Assembly (NCBI GenBank): GCA_032158295.1
Contig: CM063248.1
Coordinates: 21,973,273 to 22,037,272 of the forward strand
Origin: Pycnopodia helianthoides
Lineage: Eukaryota > Echinodermata > Asteroidea > Forcipulatida > Asteriidae
Direction of reading: 5' to 3'
Length of the DNA stretch: 64,000 nucleotides
The notes beneath the pieces are model-generated. The model was not told where the DNA came from. It ran no database searches and saw only the letters and a program-made list of their open reading frames with translations. This document shows positions 41,201-56,200 of the stretch, piece after piece. The translations under genes and the position numbers were made by a program. Each line of letters opens with the position of its first letter. The stretch's first letter is position 1.

Positions 41201-44200
41201 CAATAAGATAGTAAACTGGCTTTAGGTGTATACTTTAATCTGGATGATAGGAGAGAGAAAATTTCCCTTTAACAAGTAGCTGCCTGAGCGCTGACGCGAT
41301 TTCATTTGGTCCTACTTCAATCTGTGTTTGTCTGTTGGCGTAATGCGCCAAATTTCATTATAGTTCCTGTGCCCAGCGGTGAAGCTTAATTGCGTTTTTC
41401 CGGAGAAGGTTTTGAACACCCAGTTAGAATAATTATTCACAGGGGAGGGAGAAAAGGAGAGACAAAAATTTCAGGTGATGGCAAGTGCTGTGGCTTAGGA
41501 TAGATTTCTCCTTCATAAACAGATGCTATGTACTTAGGATACGTAAAAAGATCTGTCATTCGTGAGGTCTTGATTTACATGATTGAAGTTAATGACTGTA
41601 ATTTAAAGTAAGATGTTTTTTGTTGCTATTTTTTTAATACAAACATTTCAGAGATAATTTATTTCTTGTTAGTGATGACAAAACAATTCCACATTGTTAT
41701 TAAACATTAATTCCAGTTTCACAGTTAAACAAAACCATTGATAAAATTTACTATTAATAACATAAAACCGATGTGTACTCTCATCTATGAAATCTCTCTT
41801 TGTTGTATTTTTTTTGGCTGAAAATTTATTTTCTAACATGCAAAGAGCGTTATTCAAATGAAAGTGAAACCAAGAGATTTTTCTTGTAATAATCTTTGAA
41901 AGTGTAGTTTAAGACATTGACACAACAAAGGAGGCATTGTAGATATAAAAGGAAGGCATCTGTGGTAAATCAGCAGTACATGAGCTGTAAATTACCCACC
42001 AGCCCCGGCCTCCACCATGGAGGTGATTTAATATCCATATTTCTGGCCACGCTCTTTCATTTTACCATAGATCAAATTACAGCCATGCACTTTCTCAAGT
42101 CGTAAATTGAAGTGTTGAGGGAGAAACCCGTTGTCAGTGTATTATGACAAGTCATTTTTTTCTCCCTTTCAGTTTTCTTTCCCTGCATGATAATTTGTCA
42201 GGTTATGAAATTTTACCACACAACTGCACAGTGGATGTACTTTCTGTTGCATGTGGTCAGTTCAATATTATGCTTTGATTTGTGGAGAATGGAAGATAAA
42301 TAACACAGCCTGATTGAATGAAGTTGAAAAATTTGACAATGAACAAGGTCTGTGTGAAGGCTGAGGACATTTTTTATCGTCTTTTTGATACATTTTGGCA
42401 AATAATCACAAAATCCAGATTTACAATTAGTTTTAAAATAGAACATGAAATATGTTATTTTTTTCACATAATACTACTTACATGTAAATTTACCCAGGAA
42501 GAATGTCTCCATAGTTTGTTGACCATGATATTCAGGATTATCTGTTTAGGTATAGTATAAACAACAACAATTAATGCATTGAAACAATGAAATGCAGCAG
42601 TAAAGTACTGAAACAATTACAAAAGGAAATCTAAAGAAAATCTTCCTGACAAAAGAGCTTGTATGAAAGCAATGCTGCTTATTTTGGTTTGACTACTCAG
42701 TTTGTTTCTGTTATTTGTTATAATCAAAATAGGAAGTACTCATTATAGCAAGTGCATAAAGTGCATTGTACATCATTTGAATGGTATCAAATAAAATACT
42801 TAGTTCTGGAGACAAAATGCTCCTACTTTGGTAATAATGTTCAGTTCCTAGACCCCTAGGGCTTTTTCCTATGAATTATTGATTTCTTCCCTCCTTTTTA
42901 CCTGTGCACCAATCTACTCAATTTCTCTCACCTAAGCTATATAAAATTGTGTTTCTTGTATGAAATCGGACAATTTTTTGTGTTAGTTTTATTCAAACAC
43001 TTAAATACTCAATTGCCAGTTACTTTATGGCATTGTAAACAAATATAGTGGGATGGCAATAATTATTACCGCATTTATTTTATTTTGTTCATATAATACA
43101 TAATGACTATCAACTTAGTTACAAAATGGCCTAAATAATTTCAAGTCATTTGTATGTTAAAAAATTTAATTTAGAGAAACAAATAGTCAAAACAGGTTTA
43201 ATCACTATTGGATTTAAAATGTTTAATGTCAGATGTACACTATTTTGGAAGTACCCATGTACAATTGTGAGAGTTTGTGGCTGCATAAACACAATTTCCA
43301 GTAGTGCATGACTTTACAGAGTCTTGAATTACTTAGCTTGTCAATCCTGTTCATGAGATTTTCACATCCCTGGGACTATAAGCTTCTTGTGTCTATACAC
43401 ACTCAGTCTCCTTCTCCCTCTTCTCTCCCATCCCATGGGAAATGTCAATCAATGTTTCTGGCTGGAAACCAAAAAGTGCTGAGGGGCCAATGTCATGCCA
43501 TTGTTCAGCAGACAATACTTACTAAGCCAACAATGCTCATGCTGCAGCAGACAATGCTAGCAAGACATCCTCAGCATTTTGTATCCATATGAAGATGTTA
43601 ATAAAGGAAATCCAAAAAGACAGAAAGAAATTATGCCAAAAGCTCCCTTGAAGATGATATTAATACCTAACATCAGGAGAAGTAATTTATCCTGATAAAA
43701 GGACGTCAGTTTCCAAGAAAAACACAATTCAGAAATAGAATCTGGAAAAGCTTGTTTTTCATGATATTTGCTCCCAAAACACAAGTGCTCTTGTTACCTT
43801 GTGACATAATTTGTGGTTTGTTGCCCAGTGATTTGTTTCTCCATAATTCATAGTTTAGAAAACATTAACCATCCATAGCGAAGTGTGCATCCATATGAAT
43901 TGATTCATTAATTAAAATGATTGCCTCCAGCTGTTGTTAAACATCCCATAAATTGACACCTACGCAGTAGGTTTCTTATCGTGCATGTATGGCATCACCT
44001 CACTGCCTCTTCAATACACACCATTATTTCCATTCAATCTGATAGTACAACAGTGAAGACAATTTTAATAAGCAAAACATAGCGTTACCCAAGGGGTTCT
44101 ATGAAGAAAATACTAATGATGTGGAGAGAAATGTTGTTAAAGTGTACTTGACTATTGGCCATTATGATGTTATCTCAGAAGAAGTCCAATAAACGTCAGT

Positions 44201-47200
44201 GATTGTGAAGCTGATTTTGTAGAATGTTCTTTGTTTTGCTTATACTTGACATGGTGGGGTTATGGCACTGTGCAATGTCACACTGATCAATCTACATGTA
44301 TAAGCTAAATTTGTTATCCTTCAATAAGATTATATAACTCTACAACTATTTTAGTTAAGTTTGAACCCTCTTCAAATTTATGAGTGTTCGTAATATGCTT
44401 ACTAACTAAAGAGCGTCTAGTTTAGTCGTATGCAGAGAAACTGTAATTTGGAATCTCAATGGACAATTAACTGTCATCAAAGCGACCATTACCTAAAGTA
44501 AGTTGCTGATAAAGATGTGTTTAAGAATGAGATTTAACCTCCATCTGATTTGAAGGTTCTCCCACTTTTATCGTACATAGTACATGTATGGCAATTACTT
44601 AATTTCATGGAAAAATTGACATACATTGTTAGATGATTGATACTCATTGAATATCATTCCTTCACCTATAAAATTTTGCGGAATCCCTTTTTCATGAAAG
44701 AAGAATGATAGTTCTTCTTGAAAATGTTATACTATTAAAATCTTTAATTGTGTCATAAGATAACTAAATATTTATAAATGTTAAAGGTCTTTTATCAATG
44801 TTATTGCCAACTGAACACATTTTATACTACTAGGAACAAATTGTCTGTAGGATTGTTTGTTATTTGAAATGATAAGACCAGTGGCAGATTGCTGGAAACT
44901 AGACTTGAAGAGGTGCATTATGTTGTAAATCCTTGGAACTGATTAAATGAACGATCGAGCAAGCAATTCTGGAGGTGTGATTGGTGCTGAAAATAGCTGT
45001 CTCCTGTTATTATATGTGTGTGTTTGCGTGGGAGGAGAGACTCTTGACGAGTTCAGCTCAATCAAAATGCTTCTGAATGTTGTTATTATGACCAATCTAG
45101 ACATTGTAGAATTAGAGACTATGTTGGATGATATGGTAGCCTAAAGGCTCAAGTAAATCTCTCTCATTTTTTATTGACTGTCCAAATCATTTACAATCAT
45201 TGATAAATTGTTTCAAATTTCCCTGCGTATATTTCTCTTGTAGATGTAGTGGTGCTTTTTGTAAATGACACTCTTAAATTATTTCCTTCACTCTTGACAT
45301 CCCCAGAATAAAAGCTTAACTGAGATTTTATTGCTGTATTTCTTGCCTTCACCTGTTAACCAGCACTTTGTATGTTTCACCTTTGTGTAGAGCCCTAGCC
45401 TAATTGCATTGATCTCTTATCATATTTTGAGTGTGCGTGTGAATTAAAATGAGGCCGTGAGCATTGATGGCAAGTGTCATAACTGGTTTGTTGAGCAACC
45501 TGTGATTTCTGATTAGGTGTCAGTTGGGTTCCTTTAGGATATCATCAGTGTGTTGGGAAAAATCAGTGCATCATGGTGACTGGTAACATCATTTCCGTTG
45601 GGGTGACTTGCCACAGACATGACTCAGACTAGCTCATCGTTAGTCTCCTTGGATCCTAGTCTCTGTCTCATGTTTCTCAATATCCATGGGGGGGAGGTAG
45701 GAATGGGGTAAAGGGTTCAGCTCAATATAAATAGTGTTGATGTCTGCTTAAATTGTCTGTTGTACTCTTACTGACATTTGCTTCCCTATTTGATACGCAG
45801 CATCATTGGTTACAAGTTAAGTTTTACATGAAGTATACAAGTATCAATCAGCTTGTGGAATATGTCTGTTGGAAGAGCTCTTATTTTTGAAATGATTAAG
45901 ATTGATTAAACCCTATAATTAACATTTAAATACATCATGCACTAACATCTGATGATGTGACATACAAGTATCCTAAAAACGTAGTAATTTATGTAAGTAT
46001 AGTGTAAAGGTGTAAAGATACATTGCTATATTATATGAGGAATAGACCAACAGATGGTAAGCATAAGTCATTAGGGTGAAAAGTGGTGTGGATGACATTG
46101 ACAAGAGTTAACATGATAACCTCCTTTCATGAAATGCTCAATTACAGAAGATGAAGGACATTACAGCTAGTGTTAGTCAGGGTTTACACCAGAAAGTTAA
46201 GTGGGAGAACACTTTATAGATTAGAAAGGATGGCATTATTGGTTATTTGAGGGAAAATAAAACAAAATACTGACTTTTGTCATTATTCTTCAATAAACAC
46301 AGCTGCAGTGCATTCAATGGTCTTGGTTTTTTTTTAATGAAGGATTATAGAGTTTATATTAAAAAAAACCTTGACAGCTGGTTAAAATGAACATTCAATA
46401 AGGCAACCTTTTTAAATATATGAAAAACTCAAATTTGTCTCAAAAGAGCAGTGTGTCAGACTTTATTCTCAATAGAATAATAACAGCTTTCATAATATCT
46501 ATTGTTAGCTTTTTATAGTTAAATTACCATTGAATTACTGTTTTTAATTTATGTAACAGCTCTGTGTTTATGCAGAGTTAGTCTGGTCAAACGTTAGAAT
46601 TTGATGAATTTGTCTTGAAAAGTGCAATGAAGTAGAATCTTTAACCAGCATACATAACATGTGTATGATGTCCAAGAAGTATTGTAATCACCTAAATGTA
46701 TGTGTGGTAATACTTTAGCAGTATTATCCAAAGAGGATAAACGCTAATTGAAGAAATCTGGATGACCTGAAAAAAGGGCAATTATATGAAAGTTATTTTT
46801 TCCTTTGTAGGTGATTGTTTGGATTATAGTGTCCCCTCATGAGGAAAGAAAACTTTGTAGATTGATTACACGACACTCACTAACAATAATAACTCACAAA
46901 CAGGTTGTTATGATGTCACATTACCAACCACTTTCAGTCTTTCATTCAATGTCATATTCAATTTAAACACTAGATGGGCTGACCCCCCCCTTCGAATAAA
47001 TTGTGTAACTTAAATTTAGAATGGAACATGTTAATATGGCATTAAGGTACTAGTCGCCCTGTTAGTCACATTGATACAAGTGCATGCCATGCCATGCCAT
47101 TTCCAATGAAATCTAGTGATTATGTAACTGACAAGCAGAAAAAGTGGGTTTCATACATGTACCTGGAACATTCTTGTGAAAAAGGGGACCGGTTTCCAGC

Positions 47201-50200
47201 CCAGAGTCCCATAATCTATCAAGAGAGGGGGCTGTTTAGCATACCTGTGTATATAGTACAGTGAAAGTATTAAGGTACATGTAGTAAACAGAAGGCAGTG
47301 TGTGCAGTCTCTGCTTGTGGGGAAACAACTGCTTGTCCCAGGACGGAAGCCACCAGGACATATCTGGCACCCCCCTTAAAAACATCTCCTCTGGGAGGAA
47401 ACCATCTTTCATCTAAAACAAATTATCTTTCTCCTTGGTTGTGAGCCAGTAATGAAACAACCCCTCTTGGAAAAAATACAAACACAAACGTCCTGCCTGG
47501 ACTCCAGCAGAGGGGATTTTTGAGACTGCACACCCCTTATGGATAGATGGTACAACCCATGCGTCTCATTTCCTGTGTGTGCAGGACGACCCTCTGGTGT
47601 GCATGTGTGTATGGCCTGCAAGTTGAGATTGGTAGGTCAGATGGATTGTTTATGCTGAGAGAGAGGTAGAGAGAAGTAATAGGCTGATCTGACAATGTAG
47701 CTAAATAATAGGAATTCCCTCAGCTTAAAATGTGAGCTACGTATGTACAGAGAGTAGATGACTAGATTGTCATCATCATCAATGCACCCACTGTGGATAT
47801 TAATTGTGTTATTCTAACTGTCCGTTTGCGTAACGTGCTGGATATATGGAGAGATATTTGGATACATCCAGTGGAATATTGACCTGATAATGGGTTAACA
47901 CTGTGGGATCATAACCTGTAACCCAGCCAGCTTGTCAGGAATTTTCTCACTCTAGTCTGTGGTGAAAGCTCTGGATTTGATTACCTAGGTTCTCGGCAAT
48001 GTGTACGCATTTCATCAGCGGATCTTGGCATTGGATATAATAATTTCCGGAGAAAGTGGAAGACATATTTATACTTGACATCACCCCCTTTTTTCTCTCA
48101 ATGTGTCCCCTTTTTTGTTGTTTGTTTTTTTCCTGGTGTTTGTGTATCTGTACACCCAGGTGGATTTAATACTTTCATCTTGGATACTTGAACCTGGATT
48201 ATATATTGTGTGGCCGTGGCTGGATATATTTGTATCACCAGGGGGTAGTTTATAACGCATTGCAAGGTAAGGTCTTGTTATGATTACTGACCTTCTAACC
48301 AAGTAAATACCAATGAATGTTGCCTGCTTCAATTCAAATCACAGTGCAAATCAATTTTTGACAACTTCCGTATTGTTATAATTTCATCCTTTCTAATGTT
48401 GATTGATGCTTTATATTCAGTGATTACTCAATGGACTGTGACATACATGATGACATGATTTGCCCTCCTTAATAACTTTGTGACCAAGCATGCAGACAAT
48501 GATATTTTACTTCCATCTTTTAAAAAATTATAAATAAAGCCCTTGCACTGATGTCACATACAGTTACGATCTGCCTAGATCTGGCTGCCTAGATCTGCCA
48601 TTTTCAGAGTCCAATTGCACGCAAAAATATGTTACGCGTCGCTGCGCGCTTGTTGCCTAAATTTGCACTGCGTAGTAACATAACACATGGGGAATCTGAC
48701 TCTCAAAACGGTGAAATCAAGATGTGTCACTGTACAGTAACACATGGGAATTCTTACTCTCAATATGGTGAAATCAAGATGTGTCACTGTACAGTAACAC
48801 ATGGGAAATCTGACTCTCAAAATGGTGAAATCAAGATGTATCACTGTACAGTAACACATGGGGAATCTGACTCTCAAAATGGTGAAATCAAGATGTATCA
48901 CTGTACAGTAACACATGGGGAATCTGACTCTCAATATGGTGAAATCAAGATGTGTCACTGTACAGTAACACATGGGAAATCTGACTCTCAAAATGGTGAA
49001 ATCAAGATGTATCACTGTACAGTAACACATGGGGAATCTGACTCTCAAAATGGTGAAATCAAGATGTGTTACTGTACAGTAACACGTGGGAAATCTGACT
49101 CTCAAAATGGTGAAATCAAGATGTATCACTGTACAGTAACACATGGGGAATCTGACTCTCAAAATGGTGAAATCAAGATGTATCACTGTACAGTAACACA
49201 TGGGGAATCTGACTCTCAAAATGGTGAAATCAAGATGTATCACTGTACAGTAACACATGGGGAATCTGACTCTCAATATGGTGAAATCAAGATGTGTCAC
49301 TGTACAGTAACACATGGGAAATCTGACTCTCAAAATGGTGAAATCAAGATGTATCACTGTACAGTAACACATGGGGAATCTGACTCTCAAAATGGTGAAA
49401 TCAAGATGTGTTACTGTACAGTAACACGTGGGAAATCTGACTCTCAAAATGGTGAAATCAAGATGTATCACTGTACAGTAACACATGGGGAATCTGACTC
49501 TCAAAATGGTGAAATCAAGATGTATCACTGTACAGTAACACATGGGGAATCTGACTCTCAAAATGGTGAAATCAAGATGTGTCACTGTACAGTAACACGT
49601 GGGAAATGGTGAAATCAATTGAGTCAATAGATGGTGTTGTAATGCAGGTCAGTATTTATAAAGAATAACTACAAGTACAAGTACATTGTTCATATTCTGC
49701 ATACTTATGATAGATTACACAATAGGAGAAAATAAATTGCAAAGTACTGGCAACCCAAGCTTTTTGTGTGAAGCATAGAGACCATTTGTTTTAATCATAT
49801 GTTGATACTTAAACCACATGGTCATTCCTGTGTGTTGTATGTACAGATGGTGGTGATGATTCTGTACCACATGGTCAAACAATTACATGTAATATTACAG
49901 AGATCTATGTAATTTATATTTACTTGCAAGGTTGTGTCTTTTATTTCACACCAGTTAACTTACACCCTTACTAATGTTGAATCCAAATTTTTTGCTTATT
50001 CAAGGTTACCGTAAAGTTATTACACTTAGCAGGAATTTAGAAAGATATACAGAATGCACTTTGTGAATGTTCACATTCTTTGATTGATGATTGAACCAAA
50101 TTATACATTCATTTATTGAATCAGGAAGTTTTAAAATGACTAAGATTTTCTTCAAAATATGTCCAAGACTAAATAGTTATGGGGGTTTCAAACAGAATGT

Positions 50201-53200
50201 TAATAATGTCACACATCTAAATGAGAGCCTGTTGTGAATAAGGATGTAAATGAGAACATATTTGATTTATTAGCTGAAAGTCTTCAGTAGATAACTTTTG
50301 TATAGTTGACAGTGGAGTAGTTGATGCAATAATTACTTACAGGCCATTGCACCCTCACTAATACTCTAGTGTTTTCTCTCATTGACCTTGTTGTCTAATA
50401 AGAGATACTGTTGTCAAAACACACAGATGCTGGAGTTGGTAAAATTTTCCACAAGAACGCAATGTGCCACAAGAAAACAATGTGTCACCTCTGTGCAATA
50501 CAGTTACTGCCCCCCTTTAGCTCTCTGTACACAGTACTTGACTTTAGACTAGCATGGTGGAAAGGTACATCACAGTCATTTCTGAGAACTGTTTATGTCG
50601 CATTGATGAAAGTGTGTTTTTAAGTGTGTGCTGTCTACTATTCCCTAAGATATGTTTTGCCCGTGCTATTGTCAATTTCAACTAGAGTGAAAATTGATTA
50701 ATAATTGCTAATGAAAGAAGAGAGAAGTCTTTCCTGAGACACGCATTAAGATACAATTGAGAAAAACTAAATGTCAAGTAAATAATGTCATATCCTTCAT
50801 GAACAAAATTATCAAATTTAATATATTGTTGTTGTCACTTGTTTGTGGGTGTAATGTTCTTGGTTTTAAAAGTAGGAAATACTAGTTTATCTGTTAAAGA
50901 GGAAGTCAATCATTGTAAAGACTGGGGCATTAGTGACACTATGTGACTGATGATACATTTATCAGAGTATCTATGACATCATACATATCTAGGAAACCAG
51001 ATATTACTTTTAGAATTCTCAGTTGATTCAATGCATTGAGTTTTAATGAAGTCACAGGTGGCAAAATAAAGTATGGTAATCAGAGTGCATGAATTGGTTT
51101 AATGAGTATGGATTATTGGTCTCCTTCTACTAATTCATTCCAAGTATGTTACACTTGGTTATCAAAGAGATGATTCAAGGGTGTGATGATTCCAATTATA
51201 ACACAGGAAAAGCTACACCTCACTGTCTGTGTGCAGAGCAGACCACAGTCAGGCTGTTAAACAAGCAGTGTGGCTGAAAACAATTGTTATTAAATGTATG
51301 TAGTTTAGGGTTCATATAGCTTAGTATTGGAAATTACAATATGTGGCACTAATACATAAATCAGTAGCGCTTTATTAAGTTGGACATTCTTTAGAGTCAT
51401 TTATACAACATATGTATCAATGAATGGGATTGGCTTGGGTTATTTTTTTATGTAGTACATTTGTACTACATAAAAGAAACAAACCTGTTTAAATTCAAAT
51501 TATTTTTATGTTCTTCAACTGTTATTACTACTACTTACACTCAAAATAATTTAAATTAAGGTAATTTTTGTTTATATAGTCATCAGATTTGCTGGTACCT
51601 TACAGGGTGTGTACATGTACAATCGAAGTCAATTGTTTAAATACCCACAAGTACACAATCTGCTAGTCAATATTAGCTTGATCAAAATGTACACCTTTCT
51701 ACATGTATATATTTTCTAGTTGTCTTATATCAAGACTCAGTCATTGTTTGTGTTCAGGGACTTTAATTACACAATACACAATCACCCAACCAAGTGCTAA
51801 TGACTTTATTGTTCATTCCATGTTTCAATGTAGGAAGTTTGAATCTGTTGCCCTTTTGTTGTGTATTGATTTGTGTTGTCCCAGGATGTCATTATAATCT
51901 TGTCTTTTGCCCCAATTAATGTGACACACTCTCTATACTTCCCCTGGAGTGTGGATCAGACCATGATCAGACTATTTCCCTGTGTACAATGGTGGAGATC
52001 ATTGTAGAGTAGGAGGGCCAAGGATTAAGGTCTTAATAAGAGTGTAGCACTCATCAATGGTAATTGTGTCTGCACTGTCAGTGTTATATAATTCCTCATA
52101 TACTGTATTAGTCCTATCAGTGCCAAGGGGTGCATTGCATGAATGACATCAGACATTTTAAAAGTAATCAAGTTGTTAAGGGATTTTCAATTTGAGTTTG
52201 GTTTTTTGTTTGTTCAAATGCTCTTCTGATTTTGAAAACTTTCAATTTAGTCCATGCATCAGTCTGTTCAAGGTAGTAAGAAGATCAGTAGTGAAACCAA
52301 GAGTGCATGGATTACATACACATCACTGATACACATGTAAATACAGTTAGTTGAATTATATGATATATTATAGTTGAGTGAAAAGACATTTCCTTGCCTA
52401 TAACCTAGTGGCCTGACCTCATCATTGTAAAGGGTGACTGTCAAATTGAATAAGACACAAAACATGACAATATACCTACATGAAGCAGCACTGAAGGCAT
52501 GTGTCTCTGGCTATATTTTACTTACTCAAGAATGTATTTAATGAGATAAAGTCTGGTCAGAGGAGAGGTATGAAGTTGTTATCTCAAAGCAGGAAACTCC
52601 TTGAAGGCCTACATTCAGGTATCAAGAAATATAGCCCAAGTAGCCTTATGGAATCTAAGGGAGTGACACAAGGCAAATAATATGGATTGATATGAAATCA
52701 TTTTCATACAGTTCATTGATGTTGTCTAAAGGATGGGATTGCCTCTGTATTTGTTGATTGATATTTCTCTCCGTATGATGGGTTGCATGGTATATATTTC
52801 ATTCTTGTAATTCTTGGTTACCCAATCAACGTGGTTTGCATAAGTTCCAGATATATCAAAAGTTTCCCGATTTATGAATCTCTTTTTCCTGAAGTCTTTT
52901 TCCCTGGAGATGAGATAAATTCTTGCTCGTTTATCATGATTCTGAAGTCTGGTTGATTGAATCATAATGGATGGTGTTTACTATAGATGTATCCCATATC
53001 GTGGCTAATGAACACAGTCCTCATGCATTTTATACCTGAAGCCTTCTATTCTTCAAGCTGAGACTTAACTCTAACCATTTACTTTGTTATCCAACCCCAA
53101 CTACATCATCATGTTAACAATCACTCTGCTAGAATGTATTGTCTGAAATACCCCCAACAAGACACCCAGCATTAATCCAAGCATGAATCTTGCCCTTAGT

Positions 53201-56200
53201 GATTCTCTCTACTCACACAGTATTGTTATCCCTGGTGGTATGCGGCCTTGTTGATGTCTATAACTAGCCTATAAATACTGGTACTAAAGTCATTTAATTC
53301 AGTCTCACCTACAGATCATTGTTATGACTTGAAGAATGACCAACCAAATGCAAGCACTGACATTTAGCTTCTTGTACAGCTGCTTGTTGTTCAACCCACA
53401 ATTATTTAAATGCTACCCAGTCAGTTTCCCTTGTCGTTTATAACTTGATAGGGCCTATTTGATATAAAAAAGTCGCATCCCCTTAAGGTGATCCCCTGGC
53501 TGCCGCTTCCCAGGTTGTATCGTTAACTTGGGTGTGATCCCTGGCTACACGGCAGTTTAGGGTTGTATGGCTTCTGACTGGCACCCCTGAACAAAGATAC
53601 AAAATAGGGCGATGTAGCTCAGTTGGTAAAGCGCCGGCACGTTAATCCGGAGGTCGTTGGTTCAAATCCTGCTCATATAGTCAATTTTTCTTTGTTCAAC
53701 CCAAAATTCTTTTTTGGAGTCAGTGGTGTAAAGATTCATGTAGTAGGCCTAATGGACTATTTCAAGTGATTTCCTTTATTTGCACTTTTTCAACTTTCAG
53801 TTAAATATCATGTTCATGTTTGCTTGTAAAACAAAAAATGAAACAGTGCATTGTTCCCAACTGTACCTAGAAAGAAGAAATAAGGTTGTCATGTGGATGT
53901 CAGTTATCATAAAACTGCATTATGTCAAGTCAAAATTTGATTGTGCAACCAGCTGCAGTGAAACTGTGATTATCTAGGCTATTTATAGTTTCTATAGTAT
54001 GTTCAATTAATGCTTTATATTTTAAATGTAGTCATCTGGTTCAATGGTAACATATTCAGAAAGTTGTTGTTTTCCCCTGACTGAGTAAAAATTGCATCAG
54101 TCTACAGTAAACAAAGCTATTTCTTTCCAGTCATTAACTTAAGCCTTTCTTAATCTAATATCCCTTCGTTTACACAGAAGATTTAGCATAAATAGAGAGA
54201 TATTAGCAGGAACTGATGATGATTCAAGACTACAGAGTAACAGCCATAATATCCTTGCAATGCAGTGGCTGAATAGTGAATACCTTACCTAGACCACACT
54301 CCATAAGGATTAAATTCCAATCTGTGTACTATCTCTGATCTGTTTTCCAGCCAGTCAGCCAGCCAGCTATTTCCAAGGGCAATAATCCTGCACTCTTTAG
54401 TTTTTCTATTATATACTTGGTTCCATTTAACCTACCAGCTGCCTGTGTCTTGCCCACTTCAGTTACTGCTGTTCTTGTCATCTTGGTTGATGCGGTGTAC
54501 ATTTTTCTCTCCTTTTGTTTTGTTCTCAACCTAGAGGCAAGAGTTTCTGTTTGGAAATATTGGAATGCTCCACGTTTGTGATGGTGTTGCTTTTACTTAT
54601 ATATGAACTATTTATAATAATACAAACAAACTAAACATTATGTAAATAGGTCTGTTTCTGATTTTTGACATTTTTAATTGGTGTGGATTATTTATTCTAT
54701 CTTAAATTTAGTCTTGTGATCATTGGAAAGACATTTATGGAAAGAGAGGACTTTATCTAATATGTTCACCATACTATTGATTTTGTGTTGATGGAGTTTT
54801 TTTTTAGAAATCACATCATCTTGCTCTTGAAAACCATATTCATATACTCAAGTATAAATGATTTGATTTTTTTTTAGAGTTGAATAAAAAATAGTTATTT
54901 AAATCATAAGCCTGCAGTAAAAACTGAATTGGTGTAGGTGTTACAAGGCAAATAAATATCAAAAGTACACTACATACAGTTTGGGAACAAGTAAGCAAAT
55001 TTTGACAATTAATGAAGTTTATACAATCAGGTGAAAATGATAAGCAACCTTTAAAAACTGAATGGCATTCTTCTCCTTTAAAAGACTTATCTAAAGTGTT
55101 GGATTCAATTGCACTTGTAATCAGTCCCCTTAATCTTAATTTCCTGTAGCTGCTGTCATATCATTTGCAGCTAAAAGTAGCATTGTGGTCTCCCTCATTG
55201 TAAACACACTGGCTCCATCCATCTCAACATGCCGCCAATACATGACGATTTGGACACAGTGTATACCCAAGGATTTATAGGTCATTATAAAAGGACAGCT
55301 TCTTCAGGGAAGCTAAATGAAACAATATGCTTAATGGACAAGTACATGATATGGTTGTAATGTGAGCATTCCTTGAAAATGTTGATAATGTGCTTGCAAT
55401 GATTCCAACTATGCAATTATGCAGTCACCGATAGAATACAGTTAAGCGCTGTTATTTTATCAAGCATCAAATGTATTGGGCCATCATTCAACCTCAAGGC
55501 ATTCTACTTTTTTAAAGAGAAACTTCTGGCAAATATGAGTATCGAACATGTTAATCTTTTTAAAAAATTAATAAATAAAAAATCCACAAAACCTCACACC
55601 ATTGTATTTTAGATTGATACTTCTGGTATATGAATATTTTAGTCATAGTTCTAGATCATTTCAAATGTTATTTTAGTATTCCAAGATAAGTTGTGATGAG
55701 ATGCCAGTAATTTGTAAATGACTGAATGCATTGCTGTGAGCATCAGTGCAATCAGGTATGAAATTAGCAGACGGTTGCCAATGCAACATACAGGGTTATT
55801 ATTAAAGACCTATGCTACAATGGCAATGCATTTTAATTGGTTAGGATCAGCAGTACCTCAATGCTTTAGTCCTCAACAGCTTGCAGCAGTGTGTGATATG
55901 AGATTGGGAACAAGACTGACTTAAACACAAAATTGTCTGGTGTTATGTATTTTTTAGGCCATGAGACCCTGACCGTATTTTGAGGAGGAATGCCTAAAAA
56001 CAAAATCAATAGCAAGATGTGTGAAAAGCTAATTATATGTAAAATAATGGGTTTGGCTGCAATAATGGCTAGATAATTGCATCTGTAGTAATATGGCAAC
56101 AGTTATAAGTCAAAAGTACTTGATTTAAACTGCTAATAATTGGATAGTATTGTGTACTATTTCCTTAAAGGCTCATGATATTTCAACATAATAAATAGTG

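Noticed and set aside
48629..49627. 327- and 331-residue proteins on opposite strands
   Set aside because: Both are translations of a 57-bp tandem repeat whose period is a multiple of three; no splice signals, domain or plausible codon bias.
53607..53680. Functional tRNA-Asn gene
   Set aside because: Acceptor stem does not pair, position 33 is C, and several stem mismatches are present.
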